Source of the DNA: Agrypnia vestita
Lineage: Eukaryota > Arthropoda > Insecta > Trichoptera > Phryganeidae
NCBI GenBank assembly: GCA_016648135.1
Contig: JADDOH010002568.1
Coordinates: forward strand, 1-64,000
Direction of reading: 5' to 3'
Length of the DNA stretch: 64,000 nt
Made by a program: the position numbers and the translations under genes. Position 1 is the first letter of the stretch, and the number at the start of each line of letters is the position of its first letter. Of the stretch, positions 10,653 through 20,909 are shown piece after piece. The notes beneath the pieces are model-generated. The model saw nothing but the letters and a program-made list of their open reading frames with translations, ran no database searches and was not told where the DNA came from.

Positions 10653-11340
10653 GGAGACTCGTTGCAATACAGTCCCGTGAATTTCGTTAAACGTAGTTAT
10701 GACCCTTCAAAAATGATGCATTTTTACCATATATTTCGGCCGCGAGTTAAGGCTATGAAAACGGCGCCATTTAGGGTAGCCGGTAGCGGGGGCGTTAATG
10801 ACGGATCTTGTTACATAGAAAATTACACATCTTTTTTGCTTTTATGCCTACTCATTAATTGCGCCATCTCGTGGCGTTAGTGTAGGACATTGTTACGCAC
10901 AGAATGACGCAGCATTTTGTATATAGCCACCGAAAATAACCGGTTTTGAATATAGTCACCGATGAAAAATACAAACGATAAATCGGGTACACCGATCGGA
11001 GATGAATCGAACACCGAACTGTCGTAATAGCGAGGGACCTCTGTTCGAGCCCAGCCGAGATCCGAAATTAATTTGAATCAATAACACTTGTCTGCTTTGA
11101 CACGGTAACAACCATTGACGCATTATAATATAGACACGTTATTCCCATACTAGCCGGCTTTCATATGTAGCAAATATTGCATTCAAAGAGACAACAAATC
11201 ACGCCACAGAAAAATCGGGTAATTTGAAGTCACGGTGACTAAAATAACATACTCATTCTTACAATAGTGTACGATACTTCCTTTTTCCGCGTTGCGTCGC
11301 GCCTGATCACAATGAAGGTCCGTTCGATGACGAATGCAAG
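10653..11340. other. no gene seen
   Basis: Non-coding, with unremarkable composition and no recognisable repeat end. A single 85-codon frame at 10623-10880 shows no motif. Confidence 0.45.
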
Positions 11341-11626
11341 TAAGGCAATTACCTTATTTCTGTTTCTGTTGTGTTAATTTATATAGCGCCATTTTTGCGT
11401 AAGAAACGCTTCAAGGGCGCTTTACAGGTGCGACATACCGAAAAAATGAGTTTTTAGGCTCTTCACAAAGTGTTCCTGGTTCTCCACAGATCGCAGCACT
11501 GGAGGCAGCTGATTCCACACAGCTGGGCCCGCAAAGCTGAAAGCACGTTCCGCAAACTTGGTGGCTCCAGGTTTCCTTGGTACTACCAGCCTCCAGAGTG
11601 CCTCCGATTCAGCTGACCACAATGTG

Positions 11627-11898
11627 AAATAATACATAAAAAAAGTTTTACATACATAACTGTGCTACCATTGTAATTTGTAATTTGTATTTCAATAAAG
11701 TTGAGGATGTTGATCTGGTGTGATGGACAGTGAATGGATTTTGCGGCCTGAACCCTACGGTGTCCGCTCTTTACACGGCGCCGTACGGGGAAGGCTTTTA
11801 GAGAAAAAATTATCAACCTGGCGACGTAAGAGTAGGACTGATATGGAAGCCTTCGGCTCCAATGTGTTGTGGACTGGGAATGTGGTGGGTTCCATTCA
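11627..11898 (-). repeat. repeat E inserted in the LINE, with 14-bp duplication
   Basis: The LINE sequence CTGACC(A/G)CA(A/G)TGTG is present on both sides (11613-11626 and 11899-11912), differing by two transitions, which marks a retrotransposition-type target duplication. Inside, on the minus strand, is CTACTCTTACGTCGCCAGGT followed by TTTTTTCTCTAAAAGCC, shared with 14642-14880, 15290-15445 and 43388-43570. Probably a LINE 3' end or SINE; the master family is unknown. Confidence 0.6.
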
Positions 11899-12193
11899 CT
11901 GACCGCAGTGTGAGCCGTCTTCCAGTGATACTGTCCGGGATACAGAGGTCGATCAAATATTGTGGTGCTTTTCTTTGAAGACTTTTGTACACCATCAGAG
12001 AGAGTTTGAAATTTATCCGCTCCGGCAGGCGAAGGCAATGTAGCTGCTTCAGCATTGAGGATATCCGCGAGAACTTTGATGCCTTGAATATAAGCCTCGC
12101 CGCAGCATTCATCACTGACTGAAGTCTGTCGAGTCCTAGGCTGTCCTGCATATATTGAGTTACAATAGTCCAGCCGCAAGATGACGTACGCAC

Positions 12194-12691
12194 TAGAGAA
12201 TGCAATCCCGAGTCGGGATTGCCCTTTCGGGATCCCTCGAGATTCGAATTTCCAATCCCGCTGGATCCCTACGGATCGGGATCCCGAATACTTTTGTGTT
12301 TTTTTTTTGTTTATAGAACTGAATAGCAATTAACGACAATGCCTTGCATTTTTATATCAGCAATTTTAATAAAATGTTAATTATTAATCTTTGCATTTAA
12401 GTTTTTGTAGGCGTTTTTCCAAGCATCAATCAGTCAATGTAGTAGAGTAAAAACTACTAACTAGTAGTAGTTTTTATTACTATGTTAGGTTGATAAAATA
12501 CAACAAATATTATTCAAAGCTATTTTCATTATTTGAATGTGACATGAACATAAGTTTTAAGTACTTACTAAAATCTCTATATGCATTTACAATTAAACAT
12601 ACAATACATAAAAAATGTTGATCAAACCCGATAATGTCGTCCGATTTTTCGGTTCGGAATTGATCTCGCGGGATCGGGATTGCATTCCCTA
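12194..12691. mobile_element. hAT-like MITE family G, copy 1
   Basis: 498 bp with ends TAGAGAATGCAATCCCG and CGGGATTGCATTCCCTA, flanked by the perfect 8-bp duplication GTACGCAC (12186-12193 and 12692-12699). An 8-bp duplication and short inverted ends fit the hAT superfamily. Subterminal regions are dense in GGGATCC/GATCCC words. No transposase is encoded. It interrupts an L2-like LINE whose reading resumes on both sides, so it is younger than that LINE. A second copy lies at 49403-49937 in the opposite orientation. Confidence 0.85.
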
Positions 12692-13134
12692 GTACGCACT
12701 AATCAGTGACTTCGCCGCGTCTGGGGAAAGGCATTTTCTTACAGACTTGACCTTACTTTTGAGTTGCCAAGATTTCACGCTCGTAACGTATCTACAGTTT
12801 ATTATATCGTTGGTAATAACTCGTTTTTACGACGCGAGTACGCGGTGCGTAGCGTGTTTTTTCATACCGTCAAATTTCCAACAGCCCCGCGCCAGATGTT
12901 TGAAAGTGTCTATGTACGTATATGCAAACCGATCGCCAATGTCAATGTCTCCGGTGATATAATGATAATATTACGCGCTCAGAGTCAGCGGGGGCGGGAA
13001 CATCCGATCTGACAGTTTCGTAATTGTTCGCCAACGCTGCCGGGCCGCGGGCCGCCCCCGTGCCGCGGACCGTCAAAAGGTGGCGCGCGAAAAATCGCAC
13101 GCACACGTGTCACAAAAAACTCAAAACACACAAT

Positions 13135-13842
13135 GCACTATCATACGCAAATAAACAAAATACAATCTGTATTTAATGCCGCCGCAAGACTCATTACCGG
13201 CGTTTCAAAGTTTGCGCACATCTCACACCATCTTCAAAACCTTCACTGGCTTAGATGTCCAGAGAGGATTGAATATAAGCTTTGCCTTACAATATTTAAG
13301 GCTATTCGCAACATGGCCCCTCAATACATAACTTCTGCATTCCATTCTACAACTAACACTTCGCTCAGCATCAACATCTAATACAAATAGGTTAGCTGAA
13401 GTAAATCGCGTCCAAAAATCTAATTTCGGTGACCGTGCTTTCGCGGTGGCTGGACCAAAGTAATGGAACAAGCTACCTAATAAACTGAGACAAACAGATA
13501 GCTTACCACGGTTCAAAAAACAACTTAAGACGCATTTATTTAGACAATCCTATAAAATCTATAGAATCTGACCACAACACTAGCTAGCTAGTGTTTTCCA
13601 CTCCTATTATGCACTCCGCGTAAACACCTAATTCTTTCAGGCACTCCCAACTATTATAGTATTCAAATTTAATTCCATTTCTTGCATGCCACCTAGTGAA
13701 TAAGTAAAAGTAAATAAGTTTTTTTTCTTTTTTAGCGGTAAGTTGTTTTGTAAGATAATAATTTTTCTGTGTAAAGCGCCCTTGAGATGAGAATTCGCGT
13801 AAACGGCGCTATATAAGTTATCCAAATGTTATTATTATTATT
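13135..13842 (+). pseudogene. L2/CR1-like LINE 3' end
   Basis: Plus-strand frame 13133-13381 contains KIQSVFNAAARLITGVSKF and LHWLRCPERIEYKLCLTIFK. After a frame change the protein continues SNTNRLAEVNRVQKSNFGDR, AFAVAGPK (then a stop) and LPRFKKQLKTHLF. The 3' end reads GGCGCTATATAAGTTATCC followed by (TTA)n at 13830-13842, a typical L2-like tail. 5'-truncated and broken, with no catalytic motif left. Confidence 0.8.
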
Positions 13843-14072
13843 ACTGTCAAGGTCCGTGGCCGCACCTTTAGGTCCTCGGGCACGATAACGTTCGAAGAAC
13901 AATGTACGCGGCTTAGGTGCGAGACTCTAAGAGCCTGGCAGGAGAGATGGGATACAGCGACACAGGGGAGGTGGACCTACTCCTTCCTCCCCTTTCTACC
14001 TGTTCTTCTTCTCTTGCTCTTGTACTGTATCCATGTCCTCTGTAACCTGTATGCATAAATCTTTGTATCTTG

Positions 14073-14613
14073 TACAGGGTTATTTGGAAAACACTAATAA
14101 CCTCGCGGGAATATATTCCTACCATGATTATGAGTCGAAAATGTTGAATCTATTATGACCTGATATCAATAGTTGTGGAGATATGCGACATAAAAGTTTG
14201 CATTTTTTTTCAATATTTTCTACTTATTTTTTTTAAAACGTTGGACTATCATTACAGTAACTTATATTGAATATGAAAAATTCATTCTCTTTAATACAAG
14301 TACAATAAAGTAATGAAAACCTTCGAATTCCAATTGGAACATATTCCAATTGGAAATTTTTCAAAGTTTTTATAATTTGTTTAAACTTTTATTGAAACGA
14401 ATGATATTTTCGTAACCGATATAAGTTATCGTAATGATTATCTAACGTTTTACAAAAAATAGGTCAGAAATATTTTTAAAAAATACAAACTTTGACGTCG
14501 CATATCTCCATTACTATTGATATTAGGTCATGATAGCTTGAACATTTTCGCCTCATGATCAAGGCAGGAATATAGTCCTGCGAGGTTATTAATGTTTTCC
14601 AAATAACCCTGTA
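14073..14613. mobile_element. fold-back MITE family B, full-length copy
   Basis: 541 bp that is one long imperfect palindrome. It opens TACAGGGTTATTTGGAAAAC and closes with GTTTTCCAAATAACCCTGTA. Paired inner landmarks include GAGTCGAAAATGTT / AACATTTTCGCCTC and TTTTAAAACGTTGGACTATC / ATCTAACGTTTTACAAAA. The symmetry centre near 14330-14350 carries CCAATTGGAA twice. TA at each end fits a Tc1/mariner-type target. Other complete, half or split copies are at 15541, 20910, 23481, 34207 and 45804. Confidence 0.85.
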
Positions 14614-14641
14614 TATCTATACTACCATGTAACTGAATTGA

Positions 14642-14880
14642 TCATACTAATAAAGATTTTATTTCTGCGAGAGTAGGACGGTGATTGGGCTTTGCTTGCA
14701 TCTCCGTGCTGGGCCGCCCTATACACGGTCCAGCTTGGAGATAGCTATTAGAGTAAAAAACTGTCAACCAGGCGACGCATGAGAAGGACCGATATGTCAG
14801 CGTAAGCTCATAAAACGGTCCTGGGAAGTGGTGGTACCCAATCACGGTATCAGTTCGAGATGAGAGAGGAGGCGGCACAC
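14642..14880 (-). repeat. repeat E, copy 2
   Basis: On the minus strand it shares ATATCGGTCCT, GCGTCGCCTGGTTGACAG, TTTTTTACTCTAATAGC and the downstream CACGG block with the copies at 11627 and 43388. It keeps a 78-codon open frame containing GPFYELTLTYRSFSC, but other copies do not preserve the frame. Confidence 0.55.
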
Positions 14881-15289
14881 CGGTGTTGGATTTTCCTTCG
14901 GAAACGCTGACCTTCTCAGGAATGCAAACAATGTATCGTGCTTCAGATATTTTATTCGGTGTGGGTATCCCGCTGGGAAATTCCTAGGGGGCCTCCCCGC
15001 GGAGTGCGACTGCTGTGTGCTGGTCTCTCTTTTACCAGCTGTTTTCATCTGTAATCCAGTCGACAAGTTTTTTTTTAAATCCGTTCCTGTAACGTCATAA
15101 GCTTGATATCTACCTTGGTTTTCTGGACTAGCGAGTCTTCTGTTTTGTACAACTTTATTTTCATTTTTCCCTCAGGGGGGTGACTACTGTACCTAGTTTA
15201 ACTGTCTCTATTTATATTTCCTTACATATATGTATATCATTGTATCATATCTCATTCTATTGTTTTGTTTTGTATGGTTTGCTTTTGAT

Positions 15290-15445
15290 GACACGAAGCG
15301 GTTTTGTGTGGATGATTCCCCGTGCCGCTTGCACTCATATGAGTTTAAGTAGCGCGGGTATAATGACCACTTTAGCATAAAAAGATGCCGAATTGGGCGG
15401 CGGAGTTGTAGGCCCATAAAACGCCCTTGGGTTTGTGGTGGGTCA
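15290..15445 (-). repeat. repeat E-like, diverged copy 3
   Basis: The minus strand has CCCACCACAAACCCAAGGGC then GTTTTATGGGCC, aligning with CCACCACTTCCCAGGACCGT then TTTATGAGCT of copy 2. The remainder is too diverged to align by eye. Confidence 0.35.
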
Positions 15446-15540
15446 ACAAATCAAATCAGAGCAGTGTTACAATTCACACATTTTTTATTACACTGTTTCT
15501 ATAGTCGGATTAATTTACACTGTTTTTATAGCTTGATACC

Positions 15541-15719
15541 AGTTTTGAAAAATTCATTCCTTTCAATGCAAAGAAAATCTATTTTCAATTTCTTCAAGGT
15601 TTTTATTTGACTATTATTGAAGCAAATGAATTCTTTATAATCAATATACCTGAGTTACTGTAATGTTTTACAAAAAATAAGAGAGAAATATTTTTTAAGA
15701 AATGATATTGCACATCTCA
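15541..15719 (+). repeat. fragment of MITE family B
   Basis: Contains GAAAAATTCATTCCTTTC, TTCTTCAAGGTTTTTATTTG, GAGTTACTGTAATGTTTTAC and AAAAAATAAGAGAGAAATAT, in the order of the central and right parts of family B. Confidence 0.65.
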
Positions 15720-15779
15720 TTTTTTTCTTTTTTTAATATGATAGAGACCTGGAAGGTCTATGATTAACATTTTACATAA

Positions 15780-15955
15780 TAGTTCGATATAATAATAATG
15801 ACACAAAGATATTTTTTATACTTTCTGACCTCAGCCCAGATGATGGACCCTGCAATGGGATCCGAAACGTCGGCCAGAAAGGTCGTGTAGTAACACGGCA
15901 TAATACCCCAGAAGACACATTCTGAGTGGCCGTGAAAACCTAAGAACGTCGATAT
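15780..15955 (+). repeat. hammerhead-bearing repeat R, copy 1
   Basis: Shares with 32890-33035 and 52628-52770 the block GGACCCTGCAATGGGATCCG, then GAAACG, GGTC, CGGCA.AATA.CCCAGAA, ACA, and GTGGCCGTGAAAACCT-type end words. The unit is only about 170 bp and encodes no protein. It contains the hammerhead-like core described at 15827-15884. Confidence 0.6.
15827..15884 (+). ncRNA. hammerhead ribozyme-like motif in repeat R, copy 1
   Basis: The core reads CAGATGA (15837-15843), so the consensus CUGAUGA has U4 changed to A. Helix II is GGA-CCC / GGG-A-TCC (15845-15863, one bulged A) with loop TGCAAT. GAAA follows at 15864-15867, then C and GTC (15869-15871). Helix I can form from GCC (15834-15836) with GGC (15872-15874), extended by GACC (15827-15830) with GGTC (15881-15884). 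Helix III is the palindrome ACGT, which would pair between two molecules. The U4 change suggests this copy is weak or dead. Confidence 0.5.
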
Positions 15956-16674
15956 TCTCGTATGTAAATAATTACATTCCTATATTATTAACTGATTTGG
16001 CGTTAACGTTGTAGATATAATACACTATGATCTTTAAATTGGATGGAATACATAGTGTGCTCTGTCTAATTTAGTTTAATTATAATTTTATATTTTAACA
16101 CTCGAGTTTCGAGAGTATCAGAATCTCTCATTGACAGGTGCTGGAATTTAATAAAAATCGTGTTATCCCAAGTGAATAGTGGAGTACAGTTGTTGAAATT
16201 GGTAAATTAATCTCAATCTTTATTGCAGCATAGCACTACATGGGTTAAACCGCAACATTTTTGTATGAAAAATCTTCACAATAACCTTTAGAGAACCGCA
16301 TTCTTCTTGCGGCCCACCTCTGAGTAAATCACCGACTCTTCCTATGAGCGAGATAAAATTGCGCAATTGTACAATGACTTTGTCACCGGTGTCGGTGCCC
16401 TGCTCGCGGCGCGCGCGGGTTCGAGCGGGGAACTTACGTGCGGGTAACATCTTTAATATTAAAATAAATCGTAGGTAATGACGATCGCTATATAAGGACA
16501 CCTTGGTGACGGTCAAAGGAATAATATTAATTATTCATTTATCGATCAAATCCATATATTGCCTGCGTTTTAGTTCATTTTTTATTGTACTAAACTTTTT
16601 TAAATGTTTATGTTTATGATAATTTTCATAGCGCCAAGAGAACTTTGCAGATGTGACATCTTGAAGCTTTTTAA
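15956..16674. other. no gene seen
   Basis: A+T-rich. A 98-codon minus-strand frame (16220-16516) has no recognisable motif. Confidence 0.4.
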
Positions 16675-17262
16675 AATAATAATAATAATGATAATGGATA
16701 ATTTCTATAGGGCCATTTTCATAAAAAAAATCACCTCAATTCTTTACTTTACACTAACATCGTTTAGTCCTACACTAGTATTTAATTTGATGGAAAGGAT
16801 TTTACAAAAAGGTGCATTTTATGTCTTTTTTTAAAAACTGTTTCTGATGCACTGTTCCGTATTACGGAGGGAAGAGAGTTCCACGCCTTTGGGCCCGCCA
16901 CCGCAAATGCACGTTCACTAAACTTAGTTTTCTGGTTGTGGATGGTCGCTTCTACAACCCTTCCTGCAGCTGAAGTACTGGCTGACCTCAGAGTTTGGCG
17001 TCTACTATTTAAGTCGTCTGGGATGCAGAATTCCTGAAGATACAGAGACGCCATATTATGTGTCGCCTTGTAGATTAATCAACACAACTTAAACTCGACT
17101 CTTTGAGGAAAACGAAGCCAATGTAGCTCACGCAAAAGGGATGTTATATGCGAGAATTTCGATGCTCCGTTTACTATTCTTGCTGCCGCATTAAGAATTG
17201 ACTGTAGTCTATCCAGCTGGAATTTTGTAAGTCCAGCATAAATGCTATTACAGTAGTCGGGC
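16675..17262 (-). pseudogene. L2/CR1-like LINE 3' end
   Basis: The minus strand gives DYCNSIYAGLTKFQLDRLQS, ILNAAARIVNGASKF, LRELHWLRFPQRVEFKLC then a stop, followed by LYLQEFCIPDDLNSRRQTLR and TKFSERAFAVAGPKAWNSLP, ending FKKRHKMHLF. This is the L2/CR1-type C-terminal region, as at 11345 and 13135. The 3' end is (ATT)n at about 16677-16690. One stop and 5' truncation make it non-functional. Confidence 0.8.
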
Positions 17263-17342
17263 GGCTTCAGGGGGAAGGTATCTCCGAATACTTTTAATCT
17301 GTCTCAGTTCATAAAAGCATGCACTGACAGTTTAAGGTAACC

Positions 17343-17800
17343 GTGGACGATTTTCATCTTCTCCAAGCATATATATCAAATATATGTGAATGGAGAAGGC
17401 GAAATAAACTTATGTTTAATTTTTCCAAGTGTTCGGTTACATCTTTCACTAGGGCCCAAAAAACTCTATTCTATCGCTACAAAATGAACGTACAAAATCT
17501 GACACGAACGTCGAATGTTAAGGATCTCGGCATTAGATTTGTGAGCAACCTGTCATTTCACGACCACATAGAGGCGGTCAGTGGTAATGTATTGAGAATG
17601 TTGAGATTTGTTCCGCGTACAGCCAGGGTTTTCGTAAATACCCGCGTACTGAGAACTCTTTACAACTCCTTGGTGCGAAGTAGACTCGAGAGTGGCTCGA
17701 TGATTTGGGGGCCACTTGAGCTTAAGTATTCACTTATGGTAGAAAAAGTACAAAAAAGTTTCTAAGATATCTCTACACGAGAGAGCACACTTTAATATAG
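17343..17800 (+). pseudogene. Jockey-like LINE reverse transcriptase, C-terminal part
   Basis: Open for 140 codons (17343-17765): ICEWRRRNKLMFNFSKCSV, then NVKDLGIRFVSNLSFHDHIE, TLYNSLVRSRLESGSMIWGP and VEKVQKSF. These are the segments following the FADD catalytic motif in Jockey-type reverse transcriptases (W....LN..KC, KDLG..., Y.SLVRS.LE). One A is lost near 17755, so the next block, KKFLRYLYTREH, reads in another frame. The FADD motif itself is upstream of the 5' truncation. Same family as 5034-5563. Confidence 0.8.
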
Positions 17801-18258
17801 TTAAATTATTAATATTTGTTTTTGAAGTGGTACAAATGTAACTATTGGTTTGTGATAGCTAAAATAAGATATAAATGTCTTCAAATCTCTTCAAATCGAC
17901 GCCTCACGACGATTCGAAGACATTCATCGCCGCAGCATCGCAGACATATGATGCGACGAAACAAAAAACGTGTGCATTTTCAAAAAAAAGTCCAAGTGCC
18001 TACCCACTTTCCGTATTCAAAACTTTGAAACTACAACTTTTACATTGAATGTCGAATGAACGAATGTGTTTTTTGTTTTGAAAACAAATATCTGACAATT
18101 ATGTCGTTTTTGCAAAAACATCGACACTAACATGAAATCCTAACACGCACCGAAAATCGTAATCCAATAAAAAGTTCAAATTTTCAATTCAATAACCAAT
18201 CACTCGTCAGCTTTTGAATTGAGCATGTTCGTGATTGGTACAAGATTCAAGATATATA

Positions 18259-19543
18259 TTAGGTCCTTACATATGAAATTGGCGTTTTGCCGTACTGGCA
18301 AATTTGATCTCAAATATCTTCTCTTTGGTTAGGAATTCCAAATCCAAATTTATGCAGCTATTTACTCATGTATTTGTGTTTTGAAAATTATAATTCATTT
18401 GTTTTTTCCTCAATTGTTTTTTTCTTTGCGTCACTCAGTTTACAAAATGAAAAACTTGAAATATCGCGTTATTTACGAGTACGAGTTCCACCGTGGCACC
18501 AGTGCTGCAGAAACGGCTCGAAGGATTAATGATGTGTATGGCGACGGTGCCGCAAAAGAAAACACAGTGCGTTTTTGGTTCCAACGTTTTCGTTCTGGAA
18601 ATTTCGACCTGCAGAACAAGCCCCGTGGACGGCCGGAGACCAAAGTTGATAATGAAGAATTGAAGGCTATTTGGAAGCGGATCCATCGCAAACCACATCC
18701 GAGTTAGCTGCAGGCTGCGGTGTTAGTGATAAAACTGTTTTAATCCACTTGAAGCAAATTGGTAAGGTGAAAAAGCTTGAAAGGTGGGTACCTCACGAAT
18801 TGAGTGAAGCAAATCAACAAACGCGCGTTGACTGCTGCGTTGCATTACTCAACCGGCACAATAATGAAGGGATTTTAAATCGAATCATTACCTGTGATGA
18901 AAAGTGGATCCTGTACGATAATCGGAAGCGCTCATCGCAATGGCTGAACCCTGCCGAACCAGCCAAACCATGCCCCAAGAGAAAATTGACTCCAAAAAAG
19001 TTACTTGTGAGCGTTTGGTGGACTAGTGCTGGTGTCGTTCACTACAGCTTTCTTAAATCTGGCCAGACGATTACGGCAGATGTCTATTGTCAGCAACTGC
19101 AAACCATGATGGAAAAGCTAGCTGCTAAACAACCGAGGCTGGTTAATCGCTCTAGGCCACTGCTGCTTCATGATAACGCTAGACCACACACTGCACAACA
19201 GACGGCTACCAAATTAGAGGAGCTTCAATTGGAATGTCTAAGACATCCACCGTACTCTCCGGACCTTGCCCCAACAGATTACCATTTTTTTCGAAATTTG
19301 GATAACTTCTTGCAAAGGAAAAAATTCAACTCAGATGGGGCAGTCCAAACCGCCTTCAAAGATTTTATTGATTCCCGTCCGAATGGTTTTTTTAGTAAAG
19401 GGATCGATGAACTACCTATGAGATGGCAAAAGTGCATAGATAGCAATGGTACATACTTTGATTAAATAAATATATTATAATAAAAAAAAATCGGCTTTAT
19501 GTTCCTCCCATACTAAACGTCAATTTCATATGTAAGGACCTAA
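18259..19543 (+). mobile_element. mariner element, cecropia-type, complete ends
   Basis: 1285 bp bounded by inverted terminal repeats TTAGGTCCTTACATATGAAA (18259-) and the complementary TTTCATATGTAAGGACCTAA (-19543), flanked by TA on both sides (18257-18258 and 19544-19545), the mariner target. The 5' UTR and transposase frame are in the usual positions. This is the best preserved element in the window, and its ITRs remain nearly identical, implying a fairly recent insertion. Confidence 0.95.
18447..19465 (+). pseudogene. mariner transposase, one frameshift
   Basis: The transposase cuts and pastes the element through a DDD RNase H-fold domain after binding the ITRs by two helix-turn-helix motifs. 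The first part (from ATG at 18447: MKNLKYRVIYEYEFHRGTSA, then GRPETKVDNEEL) holds the helix-turn-helix region and the GRP linker. One base is missing near 18671, after which the protein continues in the next frame to the stop at 19465. The catalytic residues are all there: TCDEKWILYDN, LHDNARPHTAQQ and YSPDLAPTDYHFF, with 34 residues between the second and third Asp (D34D). Length is about the family's usual 340 residues. Only the single frameshift separates it from an intact gene, so this copy should not make full-length protein. Confidence 0.92.
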
Positions 19544-19694
19544 TATTATTTATTATTAAACAATACATTATTTATATTACTGGAAAACTAATTTCAAGTG
19601 AAAATTTGTTTGACAGTTTAATGGTTGCGCGAGAATTTCGTGTTTTCGCATTCCCGCTACACATATCTCCCTTACAATATTTTTTTTACCCTAA

Positions 19695-20389
19695 CGCCGG
19701 CCGCACACTGGATGCGTTTTCGTACGAAATTGAGTAGTACGTGTACGTACGAATACGCAAGTACATTCCTGACCTTCGAAGTAGTACTGAACATCGCACA
19801 CTGTACACGATTTAGTAGTGCGTGTACGCACTTATAGATGCGACGTCCGACACGATTCGGATTTGTTCAGAAATTCTTGCGATTTCGTACGACGGGTATT
19901 GAAAATTTTTTCAATTTGACACATGACCACAAATGTTTGTGGGACCAAAGTGATTGAACCACGTGACCATTAGCGCAGATCTTGGCGGAGGATTCGTTAT
20001 TATTTCTAGATAGGATAGAGATTTCTAAAGAACTAAAAAATACCTGCAAGTTAAATAATTTGGTTTAATAAAGGTGAGGTATAATTATGTACTTCAAACA
20101 AAAAAACTTTTAAATATTTCTTCGATGTTATGAGCTCTCGTTGCACTTCGATTCTCCCCAGCATTTGTGAATCTATTAGATAGTCATGAAATTTGTCATT
20201 ATTTAAGTCTGCCATAATAGAGTTTTCCAGAAGATACAGATTATTTACTTGGTACAAACGTCATTGGAGAAATGCGCAAAATAGCTGATCGTGACGACGC
20301 AAGACGCAATCAATGTGCGCGCTCCAATACGTACGAAAGGAGTCGTACGAATACGTACGTAATAATTCGTATCCAAAGTGCGGCCGGCC
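19695..20389. mobile_element. PIF/Harbinger-like element, TAA target duplication
   Basis: 695 bp with imperfect inverted ends CGCCGGCCGCACACTGGATG (left) and, on the complementary strand at the right, GGCCGGCCGCACTTTGGATA. TAA flanks both sides (19692-19694 and 20390-20392). A 3-bp TWA duplication is characteristic of PIF/Harbinger. Subterminal TACGTACGAA words are repeated at both ends. A minus-strand frame at 20051-20218 (MADLNNDKFHDYLIDSQMLG) could be the start of a deleted protein but is unrecognised. Confidence 0.75.
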
Positions 20390-20700
20390 TAATGCGCCAA
20401 AAGAAGACAATGCAACTTCAAAAATGTGTTCCTGGCGACCATCAACACGCCTAGTATCATTTACTTTTTTAGTGGGACGTCTAGTTTTTTCCGGTTGGGA
20501 ACGGCGAATGTTAACTGGTCTTCCGTCACACCGTCGTTGCGTGCATTTCCAACGTAAATTCGGTTCAACTCTTTGCTGCGAATAATTGGACAATTTCCTC
20601 GGGGCAATTCTCGGATCCGGCCATTAGCCGAGGCGTCGTCGGCCGCCAAACCGCAGGACCCGATACCGACCCGCGAACTCTTCGGGACGATAATAATCTG
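20390..20700 (-). pseudogene. possible zinc-finger (FLYWCH-like) fragment
   Basis: Two minus-strand frames overlap: one with RGNCPIIRSKELNRIYVG, the other with PNLRWKCTQRRCDGRPV. Together they resemble the RG..L....Y....WKC....C.GR pattern of FLYWCH-type zinc fingers, common in insect transposon-linked proteins. The frame break and missing His pair make this tentative. It abuts the right end of the PIF-like element. Confidence 0.25.
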
Positions 20701-20909
20701 AGAAACGGCAACACTTTGCCTTACTTTTCCTTATCAACATGCCGCGTGACGATCACACTTATACAACTTCTAAAAAAAGTGTATCCTGTAAAATTCGTCA
20801 TAAAATGAATTCGTACTGAAATACTAAAAATCATTTGAATGGTAGCAGTAAAATAGGCGTAAAATAGTACCAAAATTTCATTTTTCGAACTAAGCATGCA
20901 GCTTGGTTC

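Larger units (their letters stand above)
11345..12770 (-). pseudogene. L2/CR1-like LINE 3' end, split by two insertions
   Basis: On the minus strand the order is SLISAYVILRLDYCNS (about 12690-12750), DRLQSVMNAAARLIFKASKF and LHCLRLPERINFKLSLMVYK (11950-12130), LCIPDSITGRRLTLRS, then ATKFAERAFSFAGPAVWNQLP (11450-11600). This is the C-terminal region of L2/CR1-type reverse transcriptases. The 3' end has the family signature GGCGCTATA followed by AAATTAACA (near 11380). It is interrupted by a hAT-type MITE (12194-12691) and by repeat E (11627-11898). The catalytic core is missing. Confidence 0.8.

Noticed and set aside
11583..12329. 248-codon open frame on the minus strand
   Set aside because: It crosses the junctions of a LINE, repeat E and a MITE out of the LINE frame; it is a chance frame.
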